NCBI GenBank assembly: GCA_030272585.1
Contig: BSYQ01000001.1
Location: 9,005,001 to 9,069,000, forward strand
Length of the DNA stretch: 64,000 bases
Direction of reading: 5' to 3'
DNA from: Bryopsis sp. KO-2023
Taxonomy: Eukaryota > Chlorophyta > Ulvophyceae > Bryopsidales > Bryopsidaceae
Shown here: piece after piece, positions 41,901 to 52,134 of the stretch
How positions within the stretch are numbered: the first letter of the stretch is position 1
Layout of the letters: every line of letters starts with the position of its first letter
Position numbers and translations under genes: made by a program
The notes under the pieces: generated by a model
The model's input: only the letters and a program-made list of their open reading frames with translations
Told to the model about the DNA's origin: nothing
Databases searched by the model: none

Positions 41901-42044
41901 GAGAAAGGAAAGGGAAGAGGAAAACGTTATTTGGTTTGCTGGAAAGGATACCAACCCCATGAGGCAACATGGGAGCCGAAGGAGAGTCTGACACATTGTT
42001 CAGATCTGCTGGCCGAGTTCGTTGCACGAACGGGCCGAGCATGA
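41901..42044 (+). CDS. Pol C-terminal end, chromodomain (element B)
   Basis: The last 47 residues of B pol after the F insertion, including YLVCWKGYQPHEATWEPK, the core of the chromodomain, and ending at TGA 42042-42044. The reading frame is in register with 34112 once F and one TCAGG copy are removed. Confidence 0.88.
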   Translation, partial: EKGKGRGKRYLVCWKGYQPHEATWEPKESLTHCSDLLAEFVARTGRA

Positions 42045-42370
42045 CTGGAGGAAGCTTCTGATGCAACTGACGAGGGTGATGGGGGAGTTGGAAGTCATGA
42101 TGACGAACTGATGAGGTCAACCTCGGCCGGAATGGGACGGTACCTCAAACGGGGCGGTACCTCGGAAGTTCGGAGGGAATTCCCATCCCTCGTCACATCA
42201 GAGTGTACCTTTCAGTTGCGCACTGTGTCTGACCAGTACCTCATCGGCGAATTTAAGGAGAAGTAACGAAGGCGCTACAGAAAGCCTTTGTTTGATTGAG
42301 TCAGAGAAAAAAAAAAAAAAAGAGAGAGAGCCCACACGGCCGAACACAGAAAAGAAAGGAAAGGGGAGCC
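42045..42370 (+). other. Pol-ORF3 spacer of element B
   Basis: 326 bp without a supported ORF. It holds an A/GA-rich run (about 42305-42330) just before ORF3. I see no clear TATA box or splice site. Confidence 0.5.
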
Positions 42371-43594
42371 ATGGATCTGACAGCGGCCAACTTGGAGCGA
42401 TTTCTGCAAGACGCGCGACAGTCCACTGAGCAGAAGAACAAGCTCGAGGCCGAACTCGCCGAATGGCAAAATAGGGCCAACGAGGCGGAGAAGCGGGCAA
42501 AAGCCGCTGAGGAGAAAGTGGCTCAGTTGGAGGAACAGCTGAAAACGCAGCGCTTGGATGCGTTTCGACAAGCAGCAGTGTGGGGGCAGGAAAGGGAAAG
42601 GCTGGCGAAAACAGCCATGACCGAGGCTATCGACACCCTGAACCGTGGACTGCAGCGTATGGAAATGGACCAACCTCTGGCCGAGGAAAAAGAAAAAGAA
42701 AAAGAGCACGTGGAAACCGAAACGGTGGAAGACTCGGTACAAGAAGAAGTCGCTGCGGAAAGGCCACCAGAGGGACCATCGTCAACCCCACTGAAGGTGG
42801 TGGTCCCGCGACGAAAAAGGTCGAGGAAGCTCAAAGGCCGAGGGGTGGGGAGGTTCATCCTGGACGAGGCCATGGAGGTGGACCAGGCTGAGGCCGAGGG
42901 GGAAGACGAGCAGCAGCTCTGGGATTACACGGAAGATCCCTACGCAGATTTGGAGGACGCCCTTCCCCCGAGGCCGAAGCCTGGTCCCGTCCTGCTCTCA
43001 GGGAGTGAGGATGACCCCATCTCGGAGGAGCCTCCGAAAGCGTCGTCCCTACCTCCACCACCACCTCCAGCGACCGTTCCGACCACCTTCACATGCGCAG
43101 CTTGCGCATATCCGAGGGAAGCTCCCCGTCCAGGATTGGATCGCGTGCTCTGCGAAAAAGGGCATCTTTTGTGCAAGAAGCACAATGTGGGGTTGAGGAT
43201 CGCGGCCAGGGCGGGAGCCCTCATCTCGGCCGACGAAGCAGGAGGACCTTACCTCCCGCGCATACAGGACCTCATCGGCGAGGGAACCCAAGGCGTCAAG
43301 CCGATCCTCCCCTTCGACGCCCCACTCCCGGATTGTCCAAGCTGTACCAAGGCAGCGCTGAAGGGTCGTTGGCCTGGCAAGCTTAAGGAACAGGTCGGAA
43401 CCTGGAACGACCAGTATTTCCAGGCTCTCGGCTTGGAACTCCCAGGAGCAGCAAGATCGCATCGTCAGCCGAGCCACCCACCACCATCACCGGACCAACC
43501 ATCAGCACCTTCCTCGGCGACTCGCCTTCCGCTCCCTCCACACAGCCCAGCAACGTCCAAGAGGCATGGGCCGAGAACCAGGTCGCAGAAATAG
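42371..43594 (+). CDS. ORF3, coiled coil plus RING-like zinc module (element B)
   Basis: 407 codons from the ATG at 42371 (MDLTAANLERFLQ). Residues about 5-110 are a coiled coil. A basic run (PRRKRSRKLKGRG, near 140) may be a nuclear signal. After acidic and Pro-rich segments comes C242-x2-C245-x15-C261-x3-H265-x2-C268-x2-H271-x50-C322-x2-C325. These eight ligands fall in the order expected for a RING-type cross-brace, with His at the sixth position. The tail is Pro/Ser-rich and ends in basic residues. There is no signal peptide or membrane segment. It occupies the env position; function unknown. Confidence 0.82.
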   Translation: MDLTAANLERFLQDARQSTEQKNKLEAELAEWQNRANEAEKRAKAAEEKVAQLEEQLKTQRLDAFRQAAVWGQERERLAKTAMTEAIDTLNRGLQRMEMDQPLAEEKEKEKEHVETETVEDSVQEEVAAERPPEGPSSTPLKVVVPRRKRSRKLKGRGVGRFILDEAMEVDQAEAEGEDEQQLWDYTEDPYADLEDALPPRPKPGPVLLSGSEDDPISEEPPKASSLPPPPPPATVPTTFTCAACAYPREAPRPGLDRVLCEKGHLLCKKHNVGLRIAARAGALISADEAGGPYLPRIQDLIGEGTQGVKPILPFDAPLPDCPSCTKAALKGRWPGKLKEQVGTWNDQYFQALGLELPGAARSHRQPSHPPPSPDQPSAPSSATRLPLPPHSPATSKRHGPRTRSQK

Positions 43595-44130
43595 GCAAAC
43601 TGGTATCGGGAACGAAAGAGAGAAGGGCAAGGGATGTTTGGGTGTTTTACAGTGTGATGGTGGGAGACTGGGATTGGGCTGAGTTTCTGTTGATTTTACT
43701 TTTCTGGATAAGGGACATTCAGATCCAGAACTGGGTTATTTTGTTTTGAGTTCTGACCCAATGGTTTTTTTTTTATACAATGGTTTTTATACAGTGGATT
43801 GGCCAGGCTGGGTCAATCACCTGCTTTCTGGATACTTATAAGGGAATCTGAATTTGGACCTTATGGATTGCTTTGTGCAAACAGTTAGCTGGTTACAGTA
43901 CATGATTCGGCCTGCAGGTGGCAGCCTTATCATTTGGTTGATTTTTGTTGATAATTCGCTTAGAGTTTTTGAACACTCTTTTAATTCAGCGAAGGTTAAA
44001 CATTATTTGACTCCCTTAAAAGCTAAAGGCTTGTGGGATGCCTTGAAAGTGTTTTGTGTGTGTCTATGCGTATGTGTGAGTGTAACCCCCAAATTTCGGT
44101 TACTTGGGTACGCGAGGCGCGTACTTGCGT
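43595..44130 (+). other. 3' untranslated region of element B
   Basis: Non-coding between ORF3 and PPT; AT-rich in the middle with a T tract near 43766-43775. Confidence 0.6.
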
Positions 44131-44140
44131 GGGGGGGGAG
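44131..44140 (+). other. Polypurine tract, element B
   Basis: GGGGGGGGAG, four bases before the 3' LTR. Confidence 0.8.
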
Positions 44141-44144
44141 TGGT

Positions 44145-44532
44145 TGATACGAACGTCCGTCGTATGACACGCGGTTCGGCCCACTCACCCAACACGTGGT
44201 TCGGCCTGACAGTAGTCGGACCGAACCAGCTCACCATCATCATAGTCACACATTAAGGGAGAGGTCCAGGCCGCCTCTGAGGTGGCAACCCTCAGTTCGG
44301 CCTGGAGCCTCACATTCAGCTTAGGGTCCATTAGGACACGGCCAAGGGGCCATTAGAACGCTGAGTTGGATGAAAGGGTTGGACAGGCTGTCGGCCCGGC
44401 CGAATACTTATTCGGCCCGGACCACAGCCTCATTGTAACTTGGACTATTGTAAAGATCCTTGTTTGAGAAAGTCTTTCCGTGCTCTAGACGTAAGTCCAC
44501 TCGACTAGTCTATTTGTTCCACGTTTGTATCA
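44145..44532 (+). repeat. 3' LTR of element B (388 bp)
   Basis: Matches 27247-27634 without visible differences and is followed by CCCAC at 44533-44537, after which the E pol frame resumes. Confidence 0.94.
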
Positions 44533-46632
44533 CCCACCGAAGTCTCACTAGCGGATGGAACAAAAGTGGAGGTTAAGCATCAAGTCCGAACAGTAGTGCG
44601 GATTGGCCCCACAACGTCCACCACAACTTTGTACGTGTTACCGAAGACAAGTCATTCAATCATCTTGGGGAAACCATGGCTAGCAAGAGTTAACCCACAG
44701 ATAGATTGGAGGGAACACGAAATGCACATCTCTAGGCGGAACCAACCAGATGCTCTTGTAAAGGGTATCCCGCCAGGAGTGGTGCCGACTATATCTGAGG
44801 AGAAACCGTTAAAAGGAGAGTTCATGACCGCTAAAGCAGCAGCTAAAGCGCTCAGACAAAGGAGAAAGCGTTCGTGTCTTGTTCTCGTGAGACAAGCGCG
44901 AAGGAATCCGACAGAAACAGATGGGAAGAGGAAGTTGGAGTTACTGTTAATACATCCTACAACGGGCAAAGTATCAGCATTTCCAGAGGCCGACAAACCT
45001 TTGGAGGAACCAACCGAACTACCGAAGGAAGTGGATCCACGGTTTGGGGACGCTCTCAAGAAGATACCTGAGAAGGTTATCAGAGACGCGTTTAAGAGGA
45101 ATGCTGACATGTTTCCGGCAGATTTACCTGGAATAGCGCCTTTGCGGCCCAAATACGATATGAGGATCGATTTGGAACCAGGGACAAAGCCTGCTTGGCG
45201 GCCGTTGTACAAGTACAGTCCCGCAGAGTTGGACGAGATGAAGACCCAAATCGATTTCCTACTCGAGAAGGGGTTTATCCGGCCATCGCATTCCCCATAC
45301 GGAGCACCGATATTGTTCGTGCCCAAGAAGGAGGGAACAATGCGAATGTGCATTGATTACCGCGTTTTGAACCGCCACACGGTCAAAACCAGGTATCCTC
45401 TGCCGCGGACTGAGGAATTGTTCGACCGACTTGGGGGAAGTCGTTACTTCACCAAGATCGACTTGCGAACAGGATATTGGCAGCAGCGTCTAGACCCGGC
45501 GGACGTGCACAAGAGCGCGTTCAGAAGCAGATACGGCCACTATGAGTTTTTAGTGGTACCGTTCGGGCTAACGGGAGCCCCAGGATACTTCATGTCGATG
45601 CTCAACGACATCCTGCGGGAGCACCTAGACGACTTCGTCGTTGTATTCCTCGATGACATCTTGGTATTTTCGCGGACAGCTAAAGACCATGCCCGTCATG
45701 TGGAGGCAGTTCTGGCGAAACTTCGGGAGCAGAAGCTATACTGCAAACTGCCGAAGTGCGAGCTGGCGCGGACAGGAGTAGAATATCTCGGACATTGGAT
45801 ATCAGCGGCCGGCGTTATGCCTATGGACGACAAGGTGGCGAAGCTTAAGAAGTGGCCACGTCCTACAAACATCACTGAAGTACGTTCCTTCTTAGGAATG
45901 GCGAGCTATTACCGCAAGTTTATCTTCCGGTTTAGTGAAATAGCCGCCCCACTTCATGAATTGACCAAGGCAAACGTGGTATTCCGCTGGACTGAGGCGT
46001 GCCAGAAGGCATTCAAGACATTGCGGACATGTCTCAGTGAGAGTCCGGTCCTACTATTCCCTGACTTACGGAAACCGTTCACGGTTTTCACGGATTCCAG
46101 CAACCATGCTGTAGGAGGTGTGTTATGCCAAGAGGGAGCTGGCGGACAACTGCAACCAATCGCATATGAGAGTCACAAACTCATACCCGCTGAGCGGAAC
46201 TACCCTGTACACGAACAGGAGTTGTTGGCGGTGGTGCATTGTCTCCGCACCTGGCGACACTACCTTGAGGGACGGAAATTTGAGCTCCGGACGGATAATG
46301 CGAGCCTTTTGTATCTCCGGACACAACCCACGTTAACACGGCGACAAGCACGTTGGGTGGAGCTACTAAGTGCCTTTGATTTTGACATTGTGCATCTTAA
46401 AGGGACCGCCAACATTGTGGCGGACGCATTATCCCGAAGACCTTTACGTGAGGACACGGAAGTGCCTTGCGGCGGCGGACAAAAACACCCCCCAGGACGA
46501 CAAAAGCCTGGGGTGGGATCCCGTAAGACAGATGAAGACTTAAGCGGACAGGCCACTAGACCTGACCGCCCGGGGAAAGGACAATTGGGGGACTGGGCAT
46601 CGGACCAGTCGGAGGTAGCTTTTGATGAGCCC
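44533..46632 (+). pseudogene. Pol 3' part: RT and RNase H (element E), truncated by H1
   Basis: Continuation of the E pol after the B insertion, in register with 27246. It begins in the C-terminal half of protease (TLYVLPKTSHSIILGKPWLA). RT follows (RPLYKYSPAELDEMKTQ, YGAPILFVPKKEGTMRM, catalytic FLDD near 45650, RSFLGMASYYRKFIFRF), then RNase H (VFTDSSNHAVGGVL, YPVHEQELLAVVHC, IVADALSRR). A Gly/Pro/Lys-rich linker leads to the break at 46632, where the H1 LTR begins; the apparent TGA stop at 46633 lies in that LTR. Integrase is missing from the window. The GTG at 44566 is not a real start. Confidence 0.9.
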
Positions 46633-47202
46633 TGAAACGGCTGACTTAGTAGGCGAAGATCTAGGCGGAAAACAGAGGTTACAGTCTGAGAGTTCCAGGT
46701 AGTCGCGGACTGACTGGAATGGGGTAGTTACGTGATGCTCAATGAGAGGCTGAAACGTAGTGAAAAGAGTTCGAACCAGGTTCAGTATATTCAGTGTCAG
46801 GTCTCAGATGGCTGAGAGTTTGGGTAGAGAGTCGGGAGTCAGACTGGAAGGAGCTTCAGTCTGGGTCCTTAGTCTAGAGGTTATCAAGGGTTATAAAGGG
46901 TTAGTCGGAGCTCTGGCTAGAAGGGCTGAGCTGAGAAATGATAGAGACGTTTTGGGGAGAGCTAGATGATAGCTAGTATTTGTAAGGTTAGGAGATGGGC
47001 TGGGAGTTTCTAGAAGCTCTGGGCTGAGAGTATAAAAGGCTGGGGATCGTTGTAAAGAACAAGCTTGTTGAAATAAGATTCAGTTGTATACTCTCGTGTC
47101 TCAGACCTTTCTTACAGAACTTCTGGTCGTCTCCCAACGTGTGTGAAGAACGGGTTAAGTGGCGGCTGGAAGTATTCAGCCTCAGGAAACAAATCCGTTT
47201 CA
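46633..47202 (+). repeat. 5' LTR of H1 (570 bp)
   Basis: TGAAACGG...CCGTTTCA, TATAAAA at 47031-47037. Nearly identical to 7316-7885 and 50203-50773. Confidence 0.94.
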
Positions 47203-47203
47203 C

Positions 47204-47215
47204 TGGTTTCGGAGC
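47204..47215 (+). other. Primer-binding site, H1
   Basis: TGGTTTCGGAGC one base after the LTR. Confidence 0.88.
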
Positions 47216-47223
47216 GAGTTTCT

Positions 47224-47454
47224 ATGCCTATAATCAGAGAAGAAGAATACTGGTTTGGCGAAGAAGGAGATCCTAGGTTACTGCTTGTAGACCTCTGGCT
47301 GGAAGAGAACCCGTTGGAAGTTCTGCACATAGGCGAAGACAATAGTGATACTGAAAGCACAGGATCAAGCGAATCGAGAACTGAGACGGAGGCGACAGTT
47401 GATCTTCCGCTTACCCCTGAAACCCCAACTCAGGAGGAACCCCAACATCAGTGA
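47224..47454 (+). CDS. Pre-gag ORF 1 (H1)
   Basis: 76 codons starting eight bases after the PBS. No known domain; acidic (EEEYWFGEEGDPRLLLVDLW, then DNSDTESTGSSES). A TGA at 47452-47454 ends it 12 bp before the next ATG. The copy in H2 (50795-51025) has the same length and protein sequence. Confidence 0.55.
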   Translation: MPIIREEEYWFGEEGDPRLLLVDLWLEENPLEVLHIGEDNSDTESTGSSESRTETEATVDLPLTPETPTQEEPQHQ

Positions 47455-47466
47455 GTTTTGTTGTCT

Positions 47467-47766
47467 ATGGACCCTTGGCTGGCTCACCTTCTCGATCTTT
47501 ATTACAGAGTAGAGTGGCAGTATCCCGACGAGGAGCTGGGATTACCGATTGTGCGGAGGGAAGCTAGGAGGAACGAGGTTCAGTTGAACTACGAAGAACT
47601 CGACCTACTCTGCTTTCTGAAAGAGCTGGAAGAACAGGCTGACAAGGAGAATCAGCCAACCCCAACTACCGAGTCACCTCTCGACTTTCCCACTACATCA
47701 AGGTTTTACCGCTACGACGAGGAGGAACGGAACTCCTTGGCCCTGACATCGCTTTTTCACCAATGA
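47467..47766 (+). CDS. Pre-gag ORF 2 (H1)
   Basis: 99 codons, MDPWLAHLLDLYYRVEW onward, acidic with a helical stretch LDLLCFLKELEEQADKENQ. No known domain. Its stop overlaps the start of the next ORF as ATGA (47763-47766), the layout used for termination-reinitiation in some viral and retroelement RNAs. The H2 copy differs by two silent changes. Confidence 0.6.
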   Translation: MDPWLAHLLDLYYRVEWQYPDEELGLPIVRREARRNEVQLNYEELDLLCFLKELEEQADKENQPTPTTESPLDFPTTSRFYRYDEEERNSLALTSLFHQ

Positions 47767-48122
47767 AAGAGGAGAGGATCCACGAACTAAACGACACCTA
47801 CCAAGTAAAGTGGACGCTCGCGCAGCCAGGAGTACATAACGTACGGGGGCACGAGCAAGAGCCGGTCGTAAACTCAGAGGGTCTGGAAATCCCAACTATC
47901 AGACCTCTGGGTTTGTTTGGCGACAAGTTTCTGCAGCTGACCCAAGAGGAGCGGCAGATCGTGAGGACGTGCACCGGAGATCCAGAGAGGAAGAGGGTTC
48001 CAGACACCCTCGTAAATCAGGAAGGAGAGTCAGTGGAGCTCCTTGATCGGAAAAGGCAGTCGAAGAAAGTTAGGGTATCCGAATTTACCTATCCGCGGAA
48101 TACCCTAACCGAGGATTTTTGA
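47763..48122 (+). CDS. Pre-gag ORF 3 (H1)
   Basis: 119 codons beginning at the ATGA overlap with the previous ORF. Mixed charge, no known domain. The stop at 48120-48122 lies seven bases before the gag ATG, so the four frames form a tight chain. The H2 copy has silent changes plus one D/Y difference. Confidence 0.6.
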   Translation: MKEERIHELNDTYQVKWTLAQPGVHNVRGHEQEPVVNSEGLEIPTIRPLGLFGDKFLQLTQEERQIVRTCTGDPERKRVPDTLVNQEGESVELLDRKRQSKKVRVSEFTYPRNTLTEDF

Positions 48123-48129
48123 GGCTGAG

Positions 48130-49125
48130 ATGGAGCAACAGGTGGCTGAGTTGAGGGCGGCGTATGAGGAGGTAATGGGAAGGTTGAACCGAGTGCAAGG
48201 CGTGGTCGAAGAAGTACCGGGAATGCTGAGCACGGCGGTCAATGAGGCTGTGGGAAGCTCCATTTTGGAGCAACTAACCGACAAAGTGGGAACAGCAATC
48301 GGGGCGGCAACTGCAGCACAGGCTGGAACGGCGGCTGGAAGTGGTGGTCGAGGTAATGACCTGAGAAGCAAGCCAGCCCGACCTGATCTGTGGGGAGGCA
48401 GGCAGAATGACCCTCCTATCCAGGACTGGTTGTTCAGCCTCCGAGTGCATTTTGACGCCACCCACGTCGAAGATGGAGTCTCGAAACTCCGCCTGGCAGG
48501 ATCTCTACTGAGAGGGCCAGCCGCGACATGGTGGAGGACAAGAGTGGAGGAGTCGGAGACTGATGGAGGCCGACCTTTGCCGACGTATGAGGACTTCTGT
48601 GAGGAGCTGAAAAACCAGTTCGGAGAACCACATTTTTTGCGCCGCACACGGACAGAATGGGCGAATTTACGCCAAGGCGGAATGTCTGTGCGGGAATACA
48701 CGCATCGCTTTAGGCAGCTGATGTTGTATATTTCCGACGCATCGGAGGGCGAAAAAATACACAGGTTCGTCGATGGTTTGCGAGGGAGGGTTGGTATCGA
48801 GACCGACCTCCAAAACCCCAAGACCTTGGATGAAGCTATTCGAGTGGCGGAAAGGTGGGGAGGAGCTCAATCTGGGAGTTCGATCTTGAATCGAGATCGC
48901 GGCGGCGGCGGCAGCAGCGGCGGCGGCGGAAATCGCAGATCGGATCACATGGAATTGGACTACGTCGGAAGAAGGCGACAACAGAGACAGCAGAAACAGC
49001 GAGGTGATAAAGAGAGAGAAAGAAATAAGCCAGTCTGGAAGAAAGAAAAAGCAGACGGAGAGGTGAAGTGTTACAAGTGTGGGCGTCGAGGGCATTACGC
49101 TCGAGACTGCCCCTCGCGAAAATGA
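48130..49125 (+). CDS. Gag (H1)
   Basis: 331 codons, short for this window. A coiled-coil N-terminus ([19 protein letters not shown]) is followed by the capsid ([63 protein letters not shown]). A Gly/Ser run and a basic stretch lead to one CCHC knuckle ([14 protein letters not shown]) at the very end. Pol overlaps the last 58 bp in the -1 frame; no classical slippery heptamer is evident before the TGA. Confidence 0.92.
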   Translation: MEQQVAELRAAYEEVMGRLNRVQGVVEEVPGMLSTAVNEAVGSSILEQLTDKVGTAIGAATAAQAGTAAGSGGRGNDLRSKPARPDLWGGRQNDPPIQDWLFSLRVHFDATHVEDGVSKLRLAGSLLRGPAATWWRTRVEESETDGGRPLPTYEDFCEELKNQFGEPHFLRRTRTEWANLRQGGMSVREYTHRFRQLMLYISDASEGEKIHRFVDGLRGRVGIETDLQNPKTLDEAIRVAERWGGAQSGSSILNRDRGGGGSSGGGGNRRSDHMELDYVGRRRQQRQQKQRGDKERERNKPVWKKEKADGEVKCYKCGRRGHYARDCPSRK

Positions 49126-50202
49126 GTATGTTAGGTAAACTCGCAGGGTGTGAAGTTAAGGGGAAGCCTGCGAGTTCGAGGAATTCTAGGAGTTCGAGGG
49201 ATTTTTCGTTGGAAGAAACGTCCAAGGAACCGACTAGACCTGATAACCAAGATAACCTAGAAGTCCATTCATTTGATGGGACAGATTTAGACATGACTAA
49301 GTTCGGATTTCTAGCAGTGGCTGAAACTGATAACCGAACTAGACAACTGATTACTGTGAAAGGGGAAATCTCAGGTTTTGCAGCTGAGATATTAATAGAC
49401 TGTGGAGCAACTGATTGCTTTTTGGCTCGGAAATTTTGCGAGAAAAATAAGCTGGAATTAGAAGCACAAGAAGAAAAAGTTAGCCTGGCTGGGGGAAGTA
49501 CCTTAGAATCTAAAGGGAAGATCAGGGCTACTCTCAGATTTGGAGATTTTGCTAGTAGGGAGATTTTTCATGAAATGTCTCTTGCTAAGTATGATGCTAT
49601 ATTGGGAAAAACTTGGCTGGCTAAGCATAATCCCCGGGTTGATTTTCGAACGAATGAGGTAGTGGTTTCAGACGGGCTGAAAGAACATTTGATTCCTCCG
49701 GCAAACCCCGGAGAGGAGGAAGAGGAACAGTGTGTGCTGATGGTGTTTGAAACATGTTTGAACAGAACTGACTCTGAACAAAATGTTTCCAGACAAGCTG
49801 AACTTACAGCAGAAATCAGACAGGAATTTCCTAACACTTTTGTGGAAGAATTACCCAGTGAGATACCCCCTTCCAGAGGTATCGAACACACGATCCAGTT
49901 GGAACCAGGCACGGTTCCACAAAGTAAAGCACCTTATCGACTAGGCATCAAGGAAATGGCAGAACTGAAAACTCAGATTGCAGCCATGTCGGAAAAAGGG
50001 TTTATTCGACCGAGTAGATCACCTTGGGGAGCACCGGTAATTTTTGTACCGAAGAAGAACGGGAAACTACGCATGTGTGTAGATTATCGGGCATTGAATA
50101 AGGTGACGGTGAAAAACGCTTATCCGATTCCGAGGATAGATGAACTGATAGATCAGCTTCATGGCGCAAAATACTTCTCGAAAATAGATTTGTGTTCGGG
50201 AT
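49068..50202 (+). pseudogene. Pol 5' part: protease and RT start (H1), cut by H2
   Basis: In the -1 frame to gag. Protease active site [13 protein letters not shown] at about 49390-49430 (Cys in place of the usual Thr/Ser), with [16 protein letters not shown] downstream. RT fingers follow ([55 protein letters not shown]). The frame is cut in KIDLCSG at 50202 by the H2 LTR, well before the catalytic Asp pair. Integrase and ORF3 of this family are seen only in copy A (4840-6799). Confidence 0.9.
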
Positions 50203-50773
50203 TGAAACGGCTGACTTAGTAGGCGAAGATCTAGGCGGAAAACAGAGGTTACAGTCTGAGAGTTCCAGGTAGTCGCGGACTGACTGGAATGGGGTAGTTA
50301 CGTGATGCTCAATGAGAGGCTGAAACGTAGTGAAAAGAGTTCGAACCAGGTTCAGTATATTCAGTGTCAGGTCTCAGATGGCTGAGAGTTTGGGTAGAGA
50401 GTCGGGAGTCAGACTGAAAGGAGCTTCAGTCTGGGTCCTTAGTCTAGAGGTTATCAAGGGTTATAAAGGGTTAGTCGGAGCTCTGGCTAGAAGGGCTGAG
50501 CTGAGAAATGATAGAGACGTTTTGGGGAGAGCTAGATGATAGCTAGTATTTGTAAGGTTAGGAGATGGGCTGGGAGTTTCTAGAAGCTCTGGGCTGAGAG
50601 TATAAAAGGCTGGGGATCGTTGTAAAGAACAAGCTTGTTGAAATAAGATTCAGTTGTATACTCTCGTGTCTCAGACCTTTCTTACAGAACTTCTGGTCGT
50701 CTCCCAACGTGTTGTGAAGAACGGGTTAAGTGGCGGCTGGAAGTATTCAGCCTCAGGAGACAAATCCGTTTCA
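50203..50773 (+). repeat. 5' LTR of H2 (571 bp)
   Basis: Same family as 46633-47202, with few differences: GACTGAAAGG, one extra T in CGTGTTGTGAAG, and AGACAAATCC near the end. TATAAAA at 50601-50607. It abuts RT sequence on the left with no PPT, so it is a 5' LTR of a separate insertion. Confidence 0.93.
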
Positions 50774-50774
50774 C

Positions 50775-50786
50775 TGGTTTCGGAGC
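50775..50786 (+). other. Primer-binding site, H2
   Basis: TGGTTTCGGAGC one base after the LTR. Confidence 0.88.
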
Positions 50787-50794
50787 GAGTTTCT

Positions 50795-51025
50795 ATGCCT
50801 ATAATCAGAGAAGAAGAATACTGGTTTGGCGAAGAAGGAGATCCTAGGTTACTGCTTGTAGACCTCTGGCTGGAAGAGAACCCGTTGGAAGTTCTGCACA
50901 TAGGCGAAGACAATAGTGATACTGAAAGCACAGGATCAAGCGAATCGAGAACTGAGACGGAGGCGACAGTTGATCTTCCGCTTACCCCTGAAACCCCAAC
51001 TCAGGAGGAACCCCAACATCAGTGA
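50795..51025 (+). CDS. Pre-gag ORF 1 (H2)
   Basis: Second copy of the 76-codon ORF at 47224; protein identical by eye. The spacer to the next ORF is one base shorter than in H1, so the relative frame of the two ORFs differs between copies while both frames stay open. Confidence 0.55.
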   Translation: MPIIREEEYWFGEEGDPRLLLVDLWLEENPLEVLHIGEDNSDTESTGSSESRTETEATVDLPLTPETPTQEEPQHQ

Positions 51026-51036
51026 GTTCGTTGTCT

Positions 51037-51336
51037 ATGGACCCTTGGCTGGCTCACCTTCTCGATCTTTATTACAGAGTAGAGTGGCAGTATCCCGACG
51101 AGGAGCTGGGATTACCGATTGTGCGGAGGGAAGCTAGGAGGAACGAGGTCCAGTTGAACTACGAAGAACTCGACCTACTCTGCTTCCTGAAAGAGCTGGA
51201 AGAACAGGCTGACAAGGAGAATCAGCCAACCCCAACTACCGAGTCACCTCTCGACTTTCCCACTACATCAAGGTTTTACCGCTACGACGAGGAGGAACGG
51301 AACTCCTTGGCCCTGACATCGCTTTTTCACCAATGA
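51037..51336 (+). CDS. Pre-gag ORF 2 (H2)
   Basis: Copy of 47467-47766, 99 codons. Differences I saw (GTT/GTC, TTT/TTC) are silent. The ATGA overlap with the next ORF is kept at 51333-51336. Confidence 0.6.
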   Translation: MDPWLAHLLDLYYRVEWQYPDEELGLPIVRREARRNEVQLNYEELDLLCFLKELEEQADKENQPTPTTESPLDFPTTSRFYRYDEEERNSLALTSLFHQ

Positions 51337-51692
51337 AAGAGGAGAGGATCCACGAACTAAACGACACCTACCAAGTAAAGTGGACGCTCGCGCAGCCAGG
51401 AGTACATAACGTACGGGGGCACGAGCAAGAGCCGGTTGTGAACTCAGAGGGTCTGGAAATCCCAACTATCAGACCTCTGGGTTTGTTTGGCGACAAGTTT
51501 CTGCAGCTGACCCAAGAGGAGCGGCAGATCGTGAGGACGTGCACCGGAGATCCAGAGAGGAAGAGGGTTCCATACACCCTCGTAAATCAGGAAGGAGAGT
51601 CAGTGGAGCTCCTTGATCGGAAAAGGCAGTCGAAGAAAGTTAGGGTATCCGAATTTACCTATCCGCGGAATACCCTAACCGAGGATTTTTGA
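51333..51692 (+). CDS. Pre-gag ORF 3 (H2)
   Basis: Copy of 47763-48122, 119 codons. GTC/GTT and GTA/GTG differences are silent; GAC/TAC changes one residue. Confidence 0.6.
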   Translation: MKEERIHELNDTYQVKWTLAQPGVHNVRGHEQEPVVNSEGLEIPTIRPLGLFGDKFLQLTQEERQIVRTCTGDPERKRVPYTLVNQEGESVELLDRKRQSKKVRVSEFTYPRNTLTEDF

Positions 51693-51699
51693 GGCTGAG

Positions 51700-52134
51700 A
51701 TGGAGCAACAGGTGGCTGAGTTGAGGGCGGCGTATGAGGAGGTAATGGGAAGGTTGAACCGAGTGCAAGGCGTGGTCGAAGAAGTACCGGGAATGCTGAG
51801 CACGGCGGTCAATGAGGCTGTGGGAAGCTCCATTTTGGAGCAACTAACCGACAAAGTGGGAACAGCAATCGGGGCGGCAACTGCAGCACAGGCTGGAACG
51901 GCGGCTGGAAGTGGTGGTCGAGGTAATGACCTGAGAAGCAAGCCAGCCCGACCTGATCTGTGGGGAGGCAGGCAGAATGACCCTCCTATCCAGGACTGGT
52001 TGTTCAGCCTCCGAGTGCATTTTGACGCCACCCACGTCGAAGATGGAGTCTCGAAACTCCGCCTGGCAGGATCTCTACTGAGAGGGCCAGCCGCGACATG
52101 GTGGAGGACAAGAGTGGAGGAGTCGGAGACTGAT
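51700..52134 (+). pseudogene. Gag 5' part (H2), interrupted by C
   Basis: First 145 codons of the same Gag as H1, identical by eye, cut at 52134 by the 5' LTR of element C. The gene resumes at 62255 after the CTGAT duplication and is cut again at 62371 by element I. Confidence 0.9.

Larger units (their letters stand above)
27247..44532 (+). mobile_element. Element B: Ty3/gypsy with pre-gag ORF and ORF3, carrying F
   Basis: A full element with 388-bp LTRs and CCCAC target duplications at 27242-27246 and 44533-44537. Without the nested F (34113-41895) it is about 9.5 kb. Order: LTR, PBS, pre-gag ORF, gag, pol, ORF3, PPT, LTR. Its codons favour GCC/GAA-rich, CpG-containing sequence, unlike the F body inside it. 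Confidence 0.94.
46633..50202 (+). mobile_element. Element H1, left part
   Basis: 5' LTR, PBS, three small ORFs, gag and the beginning of pol of an H-family element inserted in E. It is interrupted at 50202 inside RT by H2; the rest should lie right of the window. The five E bases before the LTR are AGCCC (46628-46632), the predicted target duplication. Confidence 0.9.
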
